Below, in pieces: positions 40,256 to 50,509 of a stretch of 64,000 nt of DNA. The notes beneath the pieces were generated by a model. The model had not been told where the DNA came from. It searched no databases and saw only the letters and a program-made list of their open reading frames with translations. Positions within the stretch are counted from its first letter, which is position 1. Every line of letters starts with the position of its first letter. The translations under genes and the position numbers were made by a program. Source of the stretch: Petrosia ficiformis (lineage: Eukaryota; Porifera; Demospongiae; Haplosclerida; Petrosiidae); NCBI GenBank assembly GCA_947044365.1, contig OX345648.1, positions 5,140,617 through 5,204,616 of the forward strand, in the 5' to 3' direction.

Positions 40256-43212
40256 TTACCTTGCATTACTAAGTAGTATTAGATTTTGAACTGCTGTTAA
40301 TGTGGACTGGTCATTTTGACCTGTTACTAGGTAAGTATCAACTACAACATGAAGACTGGTAGGTAAGGAAGCTAAGAGAGGAAATAGAGAAAGACAAAGA
40401 GGGCATTGAGACAGAAGCATAGAAAGGAAATAGAGATTCAGAGAGAGACATAGAGGACATAGAGATGGAGAGAGATGAGAGAAATAGAGACAGGGATAGA
40501 GCAGAGAGACAGAGGGATGTGGAGTTCAGGACAATACTTTATATTGTACATGTATAACTCACAACTAAATGTTCCTCCATGTTTTCTAATGAAGTCGGGA
40601 AGTACAACTGGTAACGAGGGAAAATCTTCTCTCCTAACAATTTCTGTAAGAGAAGGCTAAAAGAAGAATTATATACAATTATAATCAGTGGTTTTTGCAA
40701 GAAATTTTCGAATAAATCTAGTGCATGTCCGGTAAATTGAAACTGAACTTTTATGATTATCAAATATTGCCATTCCTATTTCTAACTTCACAAATATTTT
40801 CAATTACAAAGTATTTTAGTATAATTTAATGATTTTCCACGTAATTATACAGACTTTGTATACTCACTGCAGTCAAACTGTGATGTTTAAAACTCCATTG
40901 TTGTGTATGCATGTCTAGTGTAGAGAAAAGACCAGCTACTCCGTACCCTACAGCACATATTGGTTCTGCAGTTGAATGAAGAAAGGGACAAATGGATAGA
41001 TAAATGGATGGATGGATGGTTTGATGGTGAATGGACAGGTAGATAGATGAATACATGGATTACTGGATGAATGGGTGGCCAATGGAATGATGGATAAATG
41101 GATGGTTTAATGGTGAATGGACAGGTAGATATATGAATGGATGGATGACTGGATGAACGGGTAGATAATGGAATAATGGATAAATGGATGAATGGACAGG
41201 TAGATAGATGGATGGACTAGATGAATAGATAGATGGATGAGTGACTGAGTGAACGTTTGAAGGGCATTATTATTGTAGCTTACTTTTCTCTCTTATAAAA
41301 GCATTCAATATTGCTCCCAATTCTTGATTTGAATTTAAGTCAAAAAGAGCTCCGGGACAACTTGGAATCACAAGAGCAACAAATTTAGAACCTGAAAAAT
41401 GAAATATAACAAAAATGGGTTAGAAGTTAGGACACGAACTTACTATCCATTTCCTCTAGCTTATGTGGGTTAGAGAGAACTTTTGATCTAAAGTCAGCAA
41501 TCCATTGTCTGTTAGTGTCATCAATATCAACAAATTCCACTGCAGTCCCCTAGTGAGAAAGGGAACAGATATTATCATAAACGCCTTTTTAATTGATTAC
41601 AAATCAATATGAAACTAATAGATTAGTACATTGCAGGATTTTTTGTTTGGGAGGGGAAAGTCAATGTTGTGAACCACACTGCTCCCCCCAGGAAATGTTT
41701 TAATTTTATGCTCTTTGAGGTTGCTTCCAGTGGCTTCTGGGACACCAAAAGGAGATATTGTTTGCATGTTGAAATAAATTTGAAATCTTGGGGGTGAAAA
41801 CTCAAGTTATCTCCACCCCCAACTGTCTAACATTGGTAGTTTTCTTCTCTGGCACAATAGTAGAGTGGTATCACATCAACTCAACTAATAACATTCTACT
41901 AGTAATATCCAGTCAGGGTTTAATGTAGGGGGGAAGGGAGAGAATCAACCAACCACCCCCCCCCCCCCCCCGTCAGCTTAGTATAATGTGCATGCTTGAG
42001 ACTTCTTAGATTTAGGTTCTTATAGTATATCTTCCACCCCCTTCAAATCCCTCCCAGTACTATTTTATTTTCTCACTTACTCCAGGTGTGACAAGGAAGA
42101 CATTGAATGCTGATGAAGTTAGAGTGAAGGAATGTATAAATGATTGTGCACTCACACCTGTAGAATATAGATTATTGTTATTAGGTATTGTCATTCTGTT
42201 GAACAGAGAAATTCTCTTTTGTAAAATAAATAAATCACAAAGCCATTGATATTAACTCTTTTGACTACCTGCTCTTATAGCATTTTATAAGATATTTTTG
42301 CACTGACATAATTATAGGTACAATTATCTTCTATTTTAGATTCCATCATTATCATATTGTTAATAGTTTATCGTAGAGGCTAGTCATCTGGTTCTGGATG
42401 GTAGTATATTGAGCTGATTATTTATCTAGCTACATCTTCAATCATAGGACCCATGTTCTTAATAATCGTAAGGACCATGTTCACAATCATAAGGTCCATG
42501 TTCTCAATCGTAAGAGCCACACTCACAATCCGAATGCCACGTTCACAATCCTAATCCTAGGGTTTTAGGAATAATTATGTATACTATCCTCCCCCTTCAG
42601 CCATCCACTCTGAATTAGATTCATTGTACAGGGTTTCATGTAGGGGAGAAAGGGAGGGGGCATTCTCCCCCCCCCCCCCCCCCCCACCTGGAATTTGTTT
42701 GCCAATATACACACTACGATAAACCTGTAAGTCTTTCTAATTCACATTTCGCCTCCCCCATGACAAATTTTCTAAATGAAAGCCTGGCACAGGAATCTTA
42801 TTGTTATTGTGGGTTTGTGTGTGATCCACACTTGTATCCAGAATATTTGGGTAAATCACTGTTTTATTAAAACACAGATGAATAACGATGAAATTGCCTT
42901 CTGAAACCAGACGAATAACCTCTTCAATTTATTAAATCATCAAGGACTTCACGTCTTTATAAACCCTACATCAGTATTATTAAACAATACTTTTTGTTTT
43001 TCACTATTCAGTATTGTTTCATTGTACAATCACTACAATGTCAGACATGTTTACAAACTACTATATACAGAAGTGGAGACATATTTGTAAATTTACACAA
43101 TGCATTTGTACTATTAGTAATAATCACTCATGCTTGACATAATAATATTTTGCATAGTACCTTTCTGATGTCCACTACAAACTACTAAACAGCTTGGTTT
43201 TTCTCTACTCAT
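40256..43212 (-). CDS. GATD1: GATD1-like glutamine amidotransferase/DJ-1-fold protein (7 exons)
   Basis: Coding exons from 5' to 3' are 43,161-43,212; 42,081-42,157; 41,444-41,549; 41,284-41,391; 40,868-40,965; 40,563-40,656; and 40,256-40,371. All have GT..AG borders and consistent phases, and total 651 nt, or 216 residues; human GATD1 is about 220. Recognisable segments in order are KPSCLVVCSG, GVSAQSFIHSFTL, LVTPGG.AVEFVDI, LVIPSCPGALFDL, KPICAVGYGVAGLF, RREDFPSLPVVLPDF and TYLVTGQNDQST with AVQNL. This is the DJ-1/PfpI (class I glutamine-amidotransferase-like) fold. At the nucleophile elbow the sequence is AVGYG, so the usual catalytic Cys position appears to be Gly, as I believe it is in animal GATD1. 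The biochemical role of the family is not well established. Its ATG is 115 bp from that of the divergent L27-PDZ gene. Confidence 0.9.
40985..41265. repeat. ATGG/GATA minisatellite in GATD1 intron
   Basis: Imperfect repeats of GGATGGATGG, GATGGTGAATGGACAGGTAG and AGATAGATG recur with a period of roughly 100 bp. Confidence 0.8.
41550..42080. other. GATD1 intron 2, poly-C repeat
   Basis: It contains a poly-C run (about 41,954-41,971) after GGTTTAATGTAGGGGGGAAG. A similar GGGTTTCATGTAGGGGAGAA plus poly-C occurs at about 42,630-42,690 in intron 1, so the two are copies of one repeat. No exon missed, as far as I can see. Confidence 0.5.
42158..43160. other. GATD1 intron 1, tandem repeats
   Basis: A short degenerate tandem repeat lies at about 42,445-42,555 (units like CCATGTTCACAATCATAAGG, about 28-30 bp). 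The second poly-C repeat copy lies at about 42,630-42,790. The remainder is unremarkable. Confidence 0.5.
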
Positions 43213-43327
43213 TCTCGATCTCACTCCAATGGGGTAACGCCCATTTAAAAAAAACACACACAGTGACCACACCCACTCTATTTTGAACCACGCCTATTCC
43301 CAGTTTAAACTTTTTTGAGAGGGAGAC
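43213..43327. promoter_or_regulatory. Bidirectional promoter GATD1 / L27-PDZ
   Basis: Only 115 bp separate the two start codons. The stretch carries CTCCAATGGGG (CCAAT box) near 43,225-43,235 and CACC/CACGCC boxes (CCACACCCACTC, CCACGCCTATTC). No TATA box is obvious. Both transcripts must have very short 5' leaders unless they overlap. Confidence 0.65.
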
Positions 43328-46300
43328 ATGCCTCTCTCTAAGGAAGGTTAGTGAGGAAATTAATGTTTTCCAATTACTTAAAATATCATATAAAACTAAA
43401 TATTTGTATCTTTATCAGTAATATTCCAATTAATGCCCTACTTTCCTCAGAAGCACTTCGTGCACTAGCACTATTCAAGGAGCTATTAGTCCATGCTGAA
43501 CAGTCTGAGAATATTGATCTTAGCATTTCAGAACTCTTGGAGGATACAGTAGATACCCTCGGAAGTCCTCTATTCTCAGAACTTATTGACATACAAAACC
43601 GTACTCACAAGGTATCTACATTCATGAGTCTGTTCACATTCACGATGACCTCTAAATTATGATGTAATGACTTTATATGTAATATAGTGTATAGTTTAAT
43701 GTCATAAGGTTGATACATGATTATACTGTAACTCAGTAATGAAGCAATGGATTGAAATTTGACATACACAAAAAAGAATGGGAAGCATGATTATATGAAA
43801 ATGGTACAGGTAAAAAGTTTGTTGGTCATTCCAAATTAAAGTTATGAATATTTTTCTGAGATCTGGTTAACGAGGGATGTTTTATTTATGACATCTGTTT
43901 TTCTTTTCAGAGTCTTAAAGAGACACCTAATTGGTCAGAAGGTGTCACCTTAACACCAGAAAAGGGGTTTGAACTGTTCAACAGGGATAACCTTAAATAT
44001 CCTCATACATCCACTCCAAATAAAATAATAAGTCATGAAAGTCCTGATCCACTAGAAGAAGAATTATCACCTGCACAGATTATACCATCAATTGAAAGTC
44101 ACACCCCAAAACAGGAGCCACGCCCACTAACTAATCCTCTAGATTCTAAACCAATTTTAACAAAAAAATCCTCATCAACGGAAGCAACCCGATCACTTAA
44201 AGATAGAATGCGAACAGGCTCACCGAATTCGAAAGACAAAGTTGGAATAGTTAAAATCGACTTGTCTCATGTGTCTGATAAAGTGAGTAGATCTCCTTCA
44301 GCATCTAAATATATTGTGAGTCACGAGGAAGAGATCGATGGGGGGGTTCAAATTGAAGAAAAGAATAGTTCATACAATGACCTTCTATCTCCTATGAGAG
44401 ATAAAAGAACACTCACCGATATACACCAGGTAATGATTAGTGTACTAAATTCATAATCTTATATTCAACAGTGTGCCACTATAATATGGTGATGCACCTT
44501 ACTGATGTTCTGATAAACTGATAATTACTTTAGATATGTACATACTAATCCGATATTATATCTGCATTCTGATTTCAATGAAAATGGGCATTTTCTCAAT
44601 AATTGAGTATCATAAAAGTGATTAATGATGTTATAATTACTCTTTCGCCTACGCTTCGTGGCGAGGGTAATCACAAGAAATGACATTATTAGTACACTTA
44701 TTACTATATCCTTCAGAAATAACTGATACTCAAACTAGAAATAGTAACCTGATACTGATTAGTGATTACCAATCCGATTATCGGAGCGTCACTAATTCAC
44801 TACTACTATGGGTTCATCACTGTTTACATACTATCACTGTACTTCCATTGACTACAGTGTACTTTGTGAGTGAATTACACTGTACTGTGAATATACAGTA
44901 CCTGACATTACTAAGTTTACATAATATCACTGTACTTCCATTGACTACAGTGTACTTTGTGAGTGAAGTACACTGTACTGTGAATATACAGTACCTGACA
45001 TTACTAAGTTTACATACTATCACTGTACTTCCATTGACTACAGTGTACTTTGTGAGTGAAGTACACTGTACTGTGAATATACAGTACCTGACATTACTAA
45101 GTTTACATACTATCACTGTACTTACACATTACTATGATTAGTAGGTATTGCATAGAAGTACAGTTGACTATCTATCACCTTATTAAAGTATAGCTCCCAT
45201 TAACTAGTATGTAAACTTAATAAAATCAGATACCGTATGACACAAGTATCATAAATGTACATTTTCCTAAGAAAGCTTATTGAGCATAAAGAACATGGTA
45301 GTATAAAGATTATTACTGAAATACATGTAGTAGTAGATGTTTTAACCCGAAGGTCTTCATCAGTATGAAAAGGAACCCTAGTTATTTAGGTATGTATAGC
45401 CTTAGTATGGCAATAGACAGTTCAGCGTGATAGTTGTGGCTACATGACTGGGATATTGTCCTGTAAGAATGAAGACCATGTAAGGTGACAGTTCGGCATG
45501 GTGGTTGTGGCTACATGACTGGAGTATTATCCCATAAGAATGAAGACCATGTAAAGTGACAGTTCGGCATGGTGGTTGTGGCTACATGACTGGAGTATTA
45601 TCCCATAAGAATGAAGACCATGTAAGGTGACAGTTCGGCATGGTGGTTGTGGCTACATGACTGGAGTATTATCCCATAAGAATGAAGACCATGTAAGGTG
45701 ACAGTTCGGCATGGTGGTTGTGGCTACATGACTGGAGTATTGTCCCATAAGAATGAAGACCATGTAAGGTGACAGTTCGGCATGGTGGTTGTGGCTACAT
45801 GACTGGAGTATTATCCCATAAGAATGAAGACCATGTAAGGTGACAGTTCGGCATGGTGGTTGTGGCTACATGACTGGGATATTGTCCTGTAAGAATGAAG
45901 ACAATGTAAGGTGACAGTTCGGCATGGTGGTTGTGGCTACATGACTGGAGTATTGTCCCATAAGAATGAAGACCATGTAAGGTGACAGTTCGGCATGGTG
46001 GTTGTGGCTACATGACTGGGATATTGTCCTGTAAGAATGAAGACCATGTAAGGTGACAGTTCGGCATGGTGGTTGTGGCTACATGACTGGAGTATTATCC
46101 CATAAGAATGAAGACCATGTAAGGTGACAGTTCGGCATGGTGGTTATGGCTAGAGTTTAAGTATACTCCTGAATCTGTGTTGATAATATTGGGAGTAAAA
46201 TGAATATGGAAGAGAAGCCACTCATATTCATATTACTCCCACTATTATCAACACAGATCCAGGAGTAAACTTCAACCCTACATGGTCTTCATTCTTATGG

Positions 46301-49300
46301 GATAATACTCCAGTCATGTAGCCACAACCACCATGCCGAACTGTCACCTTACATGGTCTTCATTCTTATGGAACAATACTCCTGTCATACTAAGTCTATA
46401 AGTACATGTACCTAAATAGTTAGGCTTTCAAAACATCTATTATTATCTCAGTAATAATCTTTATACTGCCATGTTCTTTATGCTCAATAAACTTTATCAT
46501 ACAACATGATAAACAGTATCTATGACATAATAATTGTCCATCATAAATGGTCTCATTGGTCATAGAAATAACTTCAGTAATCATATACAATCTCTTAGGC
46601 TATTCATGGTAAACATGGAAGAGAATCACGTACAATAACTCTTATCCAATCGTCACAAGGTCTTGGTATCGATCTTGTGGGACTTAGTCGCAATGGGATA
46701 TTCATCTGCTCACTGACAGCTGGAGGTGTAGCTGATGGGTGTGGCTTACTTCAAATAGGCGATCAGATATTACAAGTTAATGAGATAATTTGTGGTTAGT
46801 TTTATCAATTTTTTTATTGTCAATTTTTTATTATTATATTACCATAGAAAATATGGCAAGTTTTGAAGTGGCACACTTGATTGAGGTAAGTCATTTGATA
46901 CTAAAAAAATGAAAAGATATGTGCACAAATACATAAATTATAACACTTACATAGTTACATGCATACATACATACTTACATATGTACTTAAATATATAATA
47001 CATGTACATACTTACACACATACCTACTTATAGTCATACATATATATACATAGTTACATACATACATACATACATATATACAATGTCATATGTACATACA
47101 TATTATATATTATATACATATACACATACATACATACATACATACATAATTACATAAATACATAATTACATAAATACATACATACATAAATACATACAAT
47201 GTACATACATACATACATGCATACATATATACAATGTCATATGTACATACATATTATATATTATATACATATACACATACATACATACATACATACATAA
47301 TTACATAAATACATAATTACATAAATACATACATACATAAATACATACAATGTACATACATACATACATGCATACATACATACATACATACATACATACA
47401 CATATACACATACATACATACACAAACTCACAATAAATAAAGATGAAATATAGATGATTTACTCTTAAGTAAAGTCTAATTATATAGTGTATGTCTTACT
47501 ATTAATGTAATATAATTATTATATATATTATGTGTATAATAATAAATATTTAATTAGCTAAGGATTAATTAACATACAGCTGGTATATAATCAACACATC
47601 TTTCAAGTTTAAATATCATTTTAGATTCTAGTCATAAGAATTTAATAATTAATTAATAATTTGCTGACAATTCTTGTTGTACATTAATTTTATAAGTAAT
47701 ACTGGTATTATAAACTGGTTATACCAGTTTTAGATGTCAAAAGAATATTATTACTTATGTTAAATAAACACTTCAATGGATATTAATTTTGTTGAAGGTC
47801 ATTCTAAGTTCAACATGTCAGTTTGGAATTTCTAACAATCTTTTACCTGCACCATTTTCATATAATTATCTTTCCCATTCTTTTTTGTGTATATCAAATT
47901 TCAATCTATTGCATTATTATTGAGTTACAGTATAATCATGTATTAACCTTATGACATTAAACTATACACTATATTACATATAAAGTCATTACATCATAAT
48001 TTTGAGTCTGTTGGCATTCACAATGACCTCAAAATTATGATGTGATGTCTTTATATGTAATATAGTGTATAGTTTAATGTCATAAGGTTAATACATGATT
48101 ATACTGTAACTCGATAATGAAGCAATAAATTGAAATTTAACATACACAAAAGAGAATGGGAAGGATAATTATATGAAAATGATGAGGGTAAAAAGATTGT
48201 TGGTCATTCCAAACTAAAGTTATGAACATTTTTGTGAGGGGAAGGTGATGTTTAGTTGTCCTTATGTATCTACCAGATGGTGTTTTACTCATATTGCCTG
48301 AAGCGGCTTAAACATGACACAATAACATAATATTTACATATATTAAAATGTATATATTATTATCTATAATGTTATTATATAGGAAGTCCCAGTTGATGAT
48401 AAAGTATTATTGAGAGTACTGTACAATCCAACAGGTAAGTATTATACTACATAAATGTGGGATTGATTTGGGACCATGTACTCATGTACTCAGTGAAGAC
48501 CATGTGTTTAAGGCCAGTAGTTGTCTGGTTGTGTTAACTCAGTGGTCAGACCACTAGTGGCTAATGTGTCCTCATTTTAATTCCTGGTAGTTGTCTGGTT
48601 GTCTTAGCTCAGTGGTCAGAGCACTAGTGGCTAAAGTATCCTCATTTTAATTCCTGGTAGTTGTCTGGTTGTCTTAGCTCAGTGGTCAGACCACTAGTGG
48701 CTAATGTGTCCTCATTTTAATTCCTGGTAGTTGTCTGGTTGTCTTAGCTCAGTGGTCAGAGCACTAGTAGCTAATGTGTCCTCATTTTAATTCCTGGTAG
48801 TTGTCTGGTTGTCTTAGCTCAATGGTCAGAGCACTAGTAGCTAATGTGTCCTCGTTTTAATTCCTGGTAGTTGTCTGGTTGTCTTAGCTCAGTGGTCAGA
48901 GCACTAGTAGCTAATGTGTCCTCATTTTAATTCCTGTTAGTTGTCTGGTTGTCTTAGCTCAGTGGTCAGACCACTAGTGGCTAATTTTCCTCATTTTAAT
49001 TCCTGGTAGTTGTCTGGTTGTCTTAGCTCAGTGGTCAGACCACTAGTGGCTAATTGTCCTCATTTTAATTCCTGGTAGTTGTCTGGTTATCTTAGCTCAG
49101 TGGTCAGAGCACTAGTGGCTAAAGTATCCTCATTTTAATTCCTGGTAGTTGTCTGGTTGTCTTAGCTCAGTGGTCAGACCACTAGTGGCTAATGTGTCCT
49201 CATTTTAATTCCTGGTAGTTGTCTGGTTGTATTAGCTCAGTGGTCAGAGCACTAGTAGCGAATGTGTCCTCATTTTAATTCCTGGTAGTTGTCTGGTTGT

Positions 49301-50416
49301 CTTAGCTCAATGGTCAGAGCACTAGTAGCTAATGTGTCCTCGTTTTAATTCCTGGTAGTTGTCTGGTTGTCTTAGCTCAGTGGTCAGAGCACTAGTAGCT
49401 AATGTGTCCTCATTTTAATTCCTGGTAGTTGTCTGGTTGTCTTAGCTCAGTGGTCAGAGCACTAGTAGCTAATGTGTCCTCATTTTAATTCCTGGTAGTT
49501 GTCTGGTTGTCTTAGCTCAGTGGTCAAAGCTATAGCCACAAGTACTCTGACCAGTGAGCTAAGACAACCAGATGACTACCAGCCCTTACAACCAGGGCCA
49601 CTGGGTTTAGCCACCAATGAGTGGCCCTAAAGTTCACCCCAGCAACTACCAGCTTCACTTTCCTCTTCAACCTCTTATCATTGGAATTAACTTGTTTAAT
49701 TTTATAGTTCATAAGTAAACTTGTGTGAAGTCTTAGATATACTATAATTAAATTGTTATCAGAATCTTTGATATGTTTTGAAGCATGGGCCAAATTGGCT
49801 CAACAATGCTTAGTGTGTGTGCCATTGGGAATACATCTTGAGCCAATTAACAAACAGTTAATACTGTTACTGACAATATAATCACAATTAACTGGCCCAA
49901 AGAGAGAACTGTGCAGTGCCAAATAAGAAGCTCTTTGGGCCAATGGTGCACCATATAAGCTTATCAAAAACGCTGATTGTCATATACAAGTTATACAACA
50001 CAAACTGCTAATGAATATTCATATATTATAATCATCATAATTCTGTAAAAATCGATTGACTCTCTTTTCCTTTCTAAATACGTACACGTACATTATTAAA
50101 TACAAATACTCATTTTAGTAAGCCATAAAAAACAATTGAAATTGACACCTAATTGCAGTATTGGATTATGTTGCTATGTTACATGCACATTACTGTATAT
50201 CGCGTCAAACTGTCTCCACTATATAATTCAATCAGACTCACTTTTCCTTCATATGTATTTCATTATTAACTTATGTGTGACATTGTGTAGCTTCTTTGTT
50301 GTCTAATGTCTAATGTTTTCACATGAATCTCACAACATTGGGTGGGCTAATTGTGTAATTTCATTGTCTTGGTACATATTTGTTTAACAGAATTATCACT
50401 AAGAAAAGCCATTTAA
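43328..50416 (+). CDS. L27-PDZ scaffold protein (7 exons)
   Basis: Exons are 43,328-43,346; 43,451-43,611; 43,911-44,429; 46,599-46,794; 46,848-46,885; 48,383-48,434; and 50,391-50,416. Phases match throughout, giving about 336 residues. Residues about 7-60 form an L27-like helical domain (EEALRALALFKELL ... TLGSPLFSELIDIQN), resembling PATJ/MPP-type L27 domains. A low-complexity Ser/Pro/Glu linker of about 170 residues follows. The C-terminal PDZ domain reads RTITLIQSSQGLGIDLVG, FICSLTAGGVADGCG, IGDQILQVNEI, ASFEVAHLIE and VLLRVLY. L27 domains pair with other scaffolds at cell junctions and PDZ domains bind C-terminal peptides; partners here are unknown. The last 8-residue exon (ELSLRKAI) is the least certain; without it the frame ends 7 codons after the exon 6 donor. 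Confidence 0.8.
43622..43862. repeat. Half copy of palindromic MITE (L27-PDZ intron 2)
   Basis: From GAGTCTGTTCACATTCAC to TTAAAGTTATGAATATTTTT it matches the right half of the palindromic element at 47,800-48,235, so a half element sits in another intron of the same gene. Confidence 0.65.
44827..45130. repeat. 93-bp tandem repeat
   Basis: About 3.3 copies of a 93-bp unit that starts CATACTATCACTGTACTTCC. Each unit also contains small inverted repeats (TACAGTGTACTT / AAGTACACTGTA). The period is a multiple of three, which keeps frames open on both strands by chance. Confidence 0.85.
45273..46495. mobile_element. Long-TIR element carrying a 71-bp tandem array
   Basis: The left end (45,273: AAGCTTATTGAGCATAAAGA) and right end (to 46,495: CATGTTCTTTATGCTCAATA) are inverted complements over about 65 bp with few mismatches. 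Inside, 45,417-46,150 holds about ten copies of a 71-bp unit beginning ACAGTTCGGCATGGTGGTTG. A hairpin follows (46,153-46,270), then 1.5 inverted copies of the same 71-bp unit (about 46,280-46,390). It has no coding capacity. It lies in intron 3 of the L27-PDZ gene. Confidence 0.7.
46930..47410. repeat. ATAC/CATA microsatellite with internal duplication
   Basis: A long imperfect (CATA)n tract in L27-PDZ intron 5. A segment of about 170 bp (starting TATATACAATGTCATATGTA at about 47,075 and again at about 47,226) is duplicated in tandem. Confidence 0.85.
47800..48235. mobile_element. Palindromic MITE, about 430 bp
   Basis: The left arm (about 47,800-48,000) and right arm (about 48,010-48,235) are inverted complements over most of their length. 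Examples are ACAGTATAATCATGTATTAA on the left against TTAATACATGATTATACTGT on the right. The spacer is about 10 bp. Half copies lie at 43,622-43,862 and 62,497-62,690. Confidence 0.75.
48521..49525 (+). repeat. 70-bp tandem repeat with tRNA-like box A
   Basis: About 14 copies of a 70-bp unit reading TTGTCTGGTTGTCTTAGCTC followed by AGTGGTCAGAGCACTAGT and so on. TTAGCTCAGTGGTCAGAGCA fits a tRNA D-arm with box A; the box B position (ATTTTAATTCC) is degenerate. An inverted fragment follows at about 49,540-49,575. It lies in L27-PDZ intron 6. Confidence 0.8.
49766..49920. repeat. Dispersed repeat pair, copy 2
   Basis: Matches 24,675-24,830 in the same orientation (GGGAATACATCTTGAGCCAA). It lies in L27-PDZ intron 6. 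Confidence 0.55.
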
Positions 50417-50509
50417 CTCAAAGGTATTGAAATAGACCGAATATAGGTGAGCATCACTACAGAACACTGGCAAGTAGCTGCCATACTGTCAAAACAACAT
50501 CCCTTCTGA

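Noticed and set aside
44680..45141. 153-codon frame with repeated TVYFVSE..CTVNIQYL units
   Set aside because: Product of a 93-bp tandem repeat whose period is divisible by three; open on both strands, no gene context.
45417..46150. Regular 71-bp repeats resembling a CRISPR array
   Set aside because: No unique spacers, the repeats are contiguous, and the locus is a eukaryotic intron.
48521..49525. Cluster of true tRNA genes
   Set aside because: Only the D-arm/box A is good; box B, the anticodon stem and the acceptor stem do not form.
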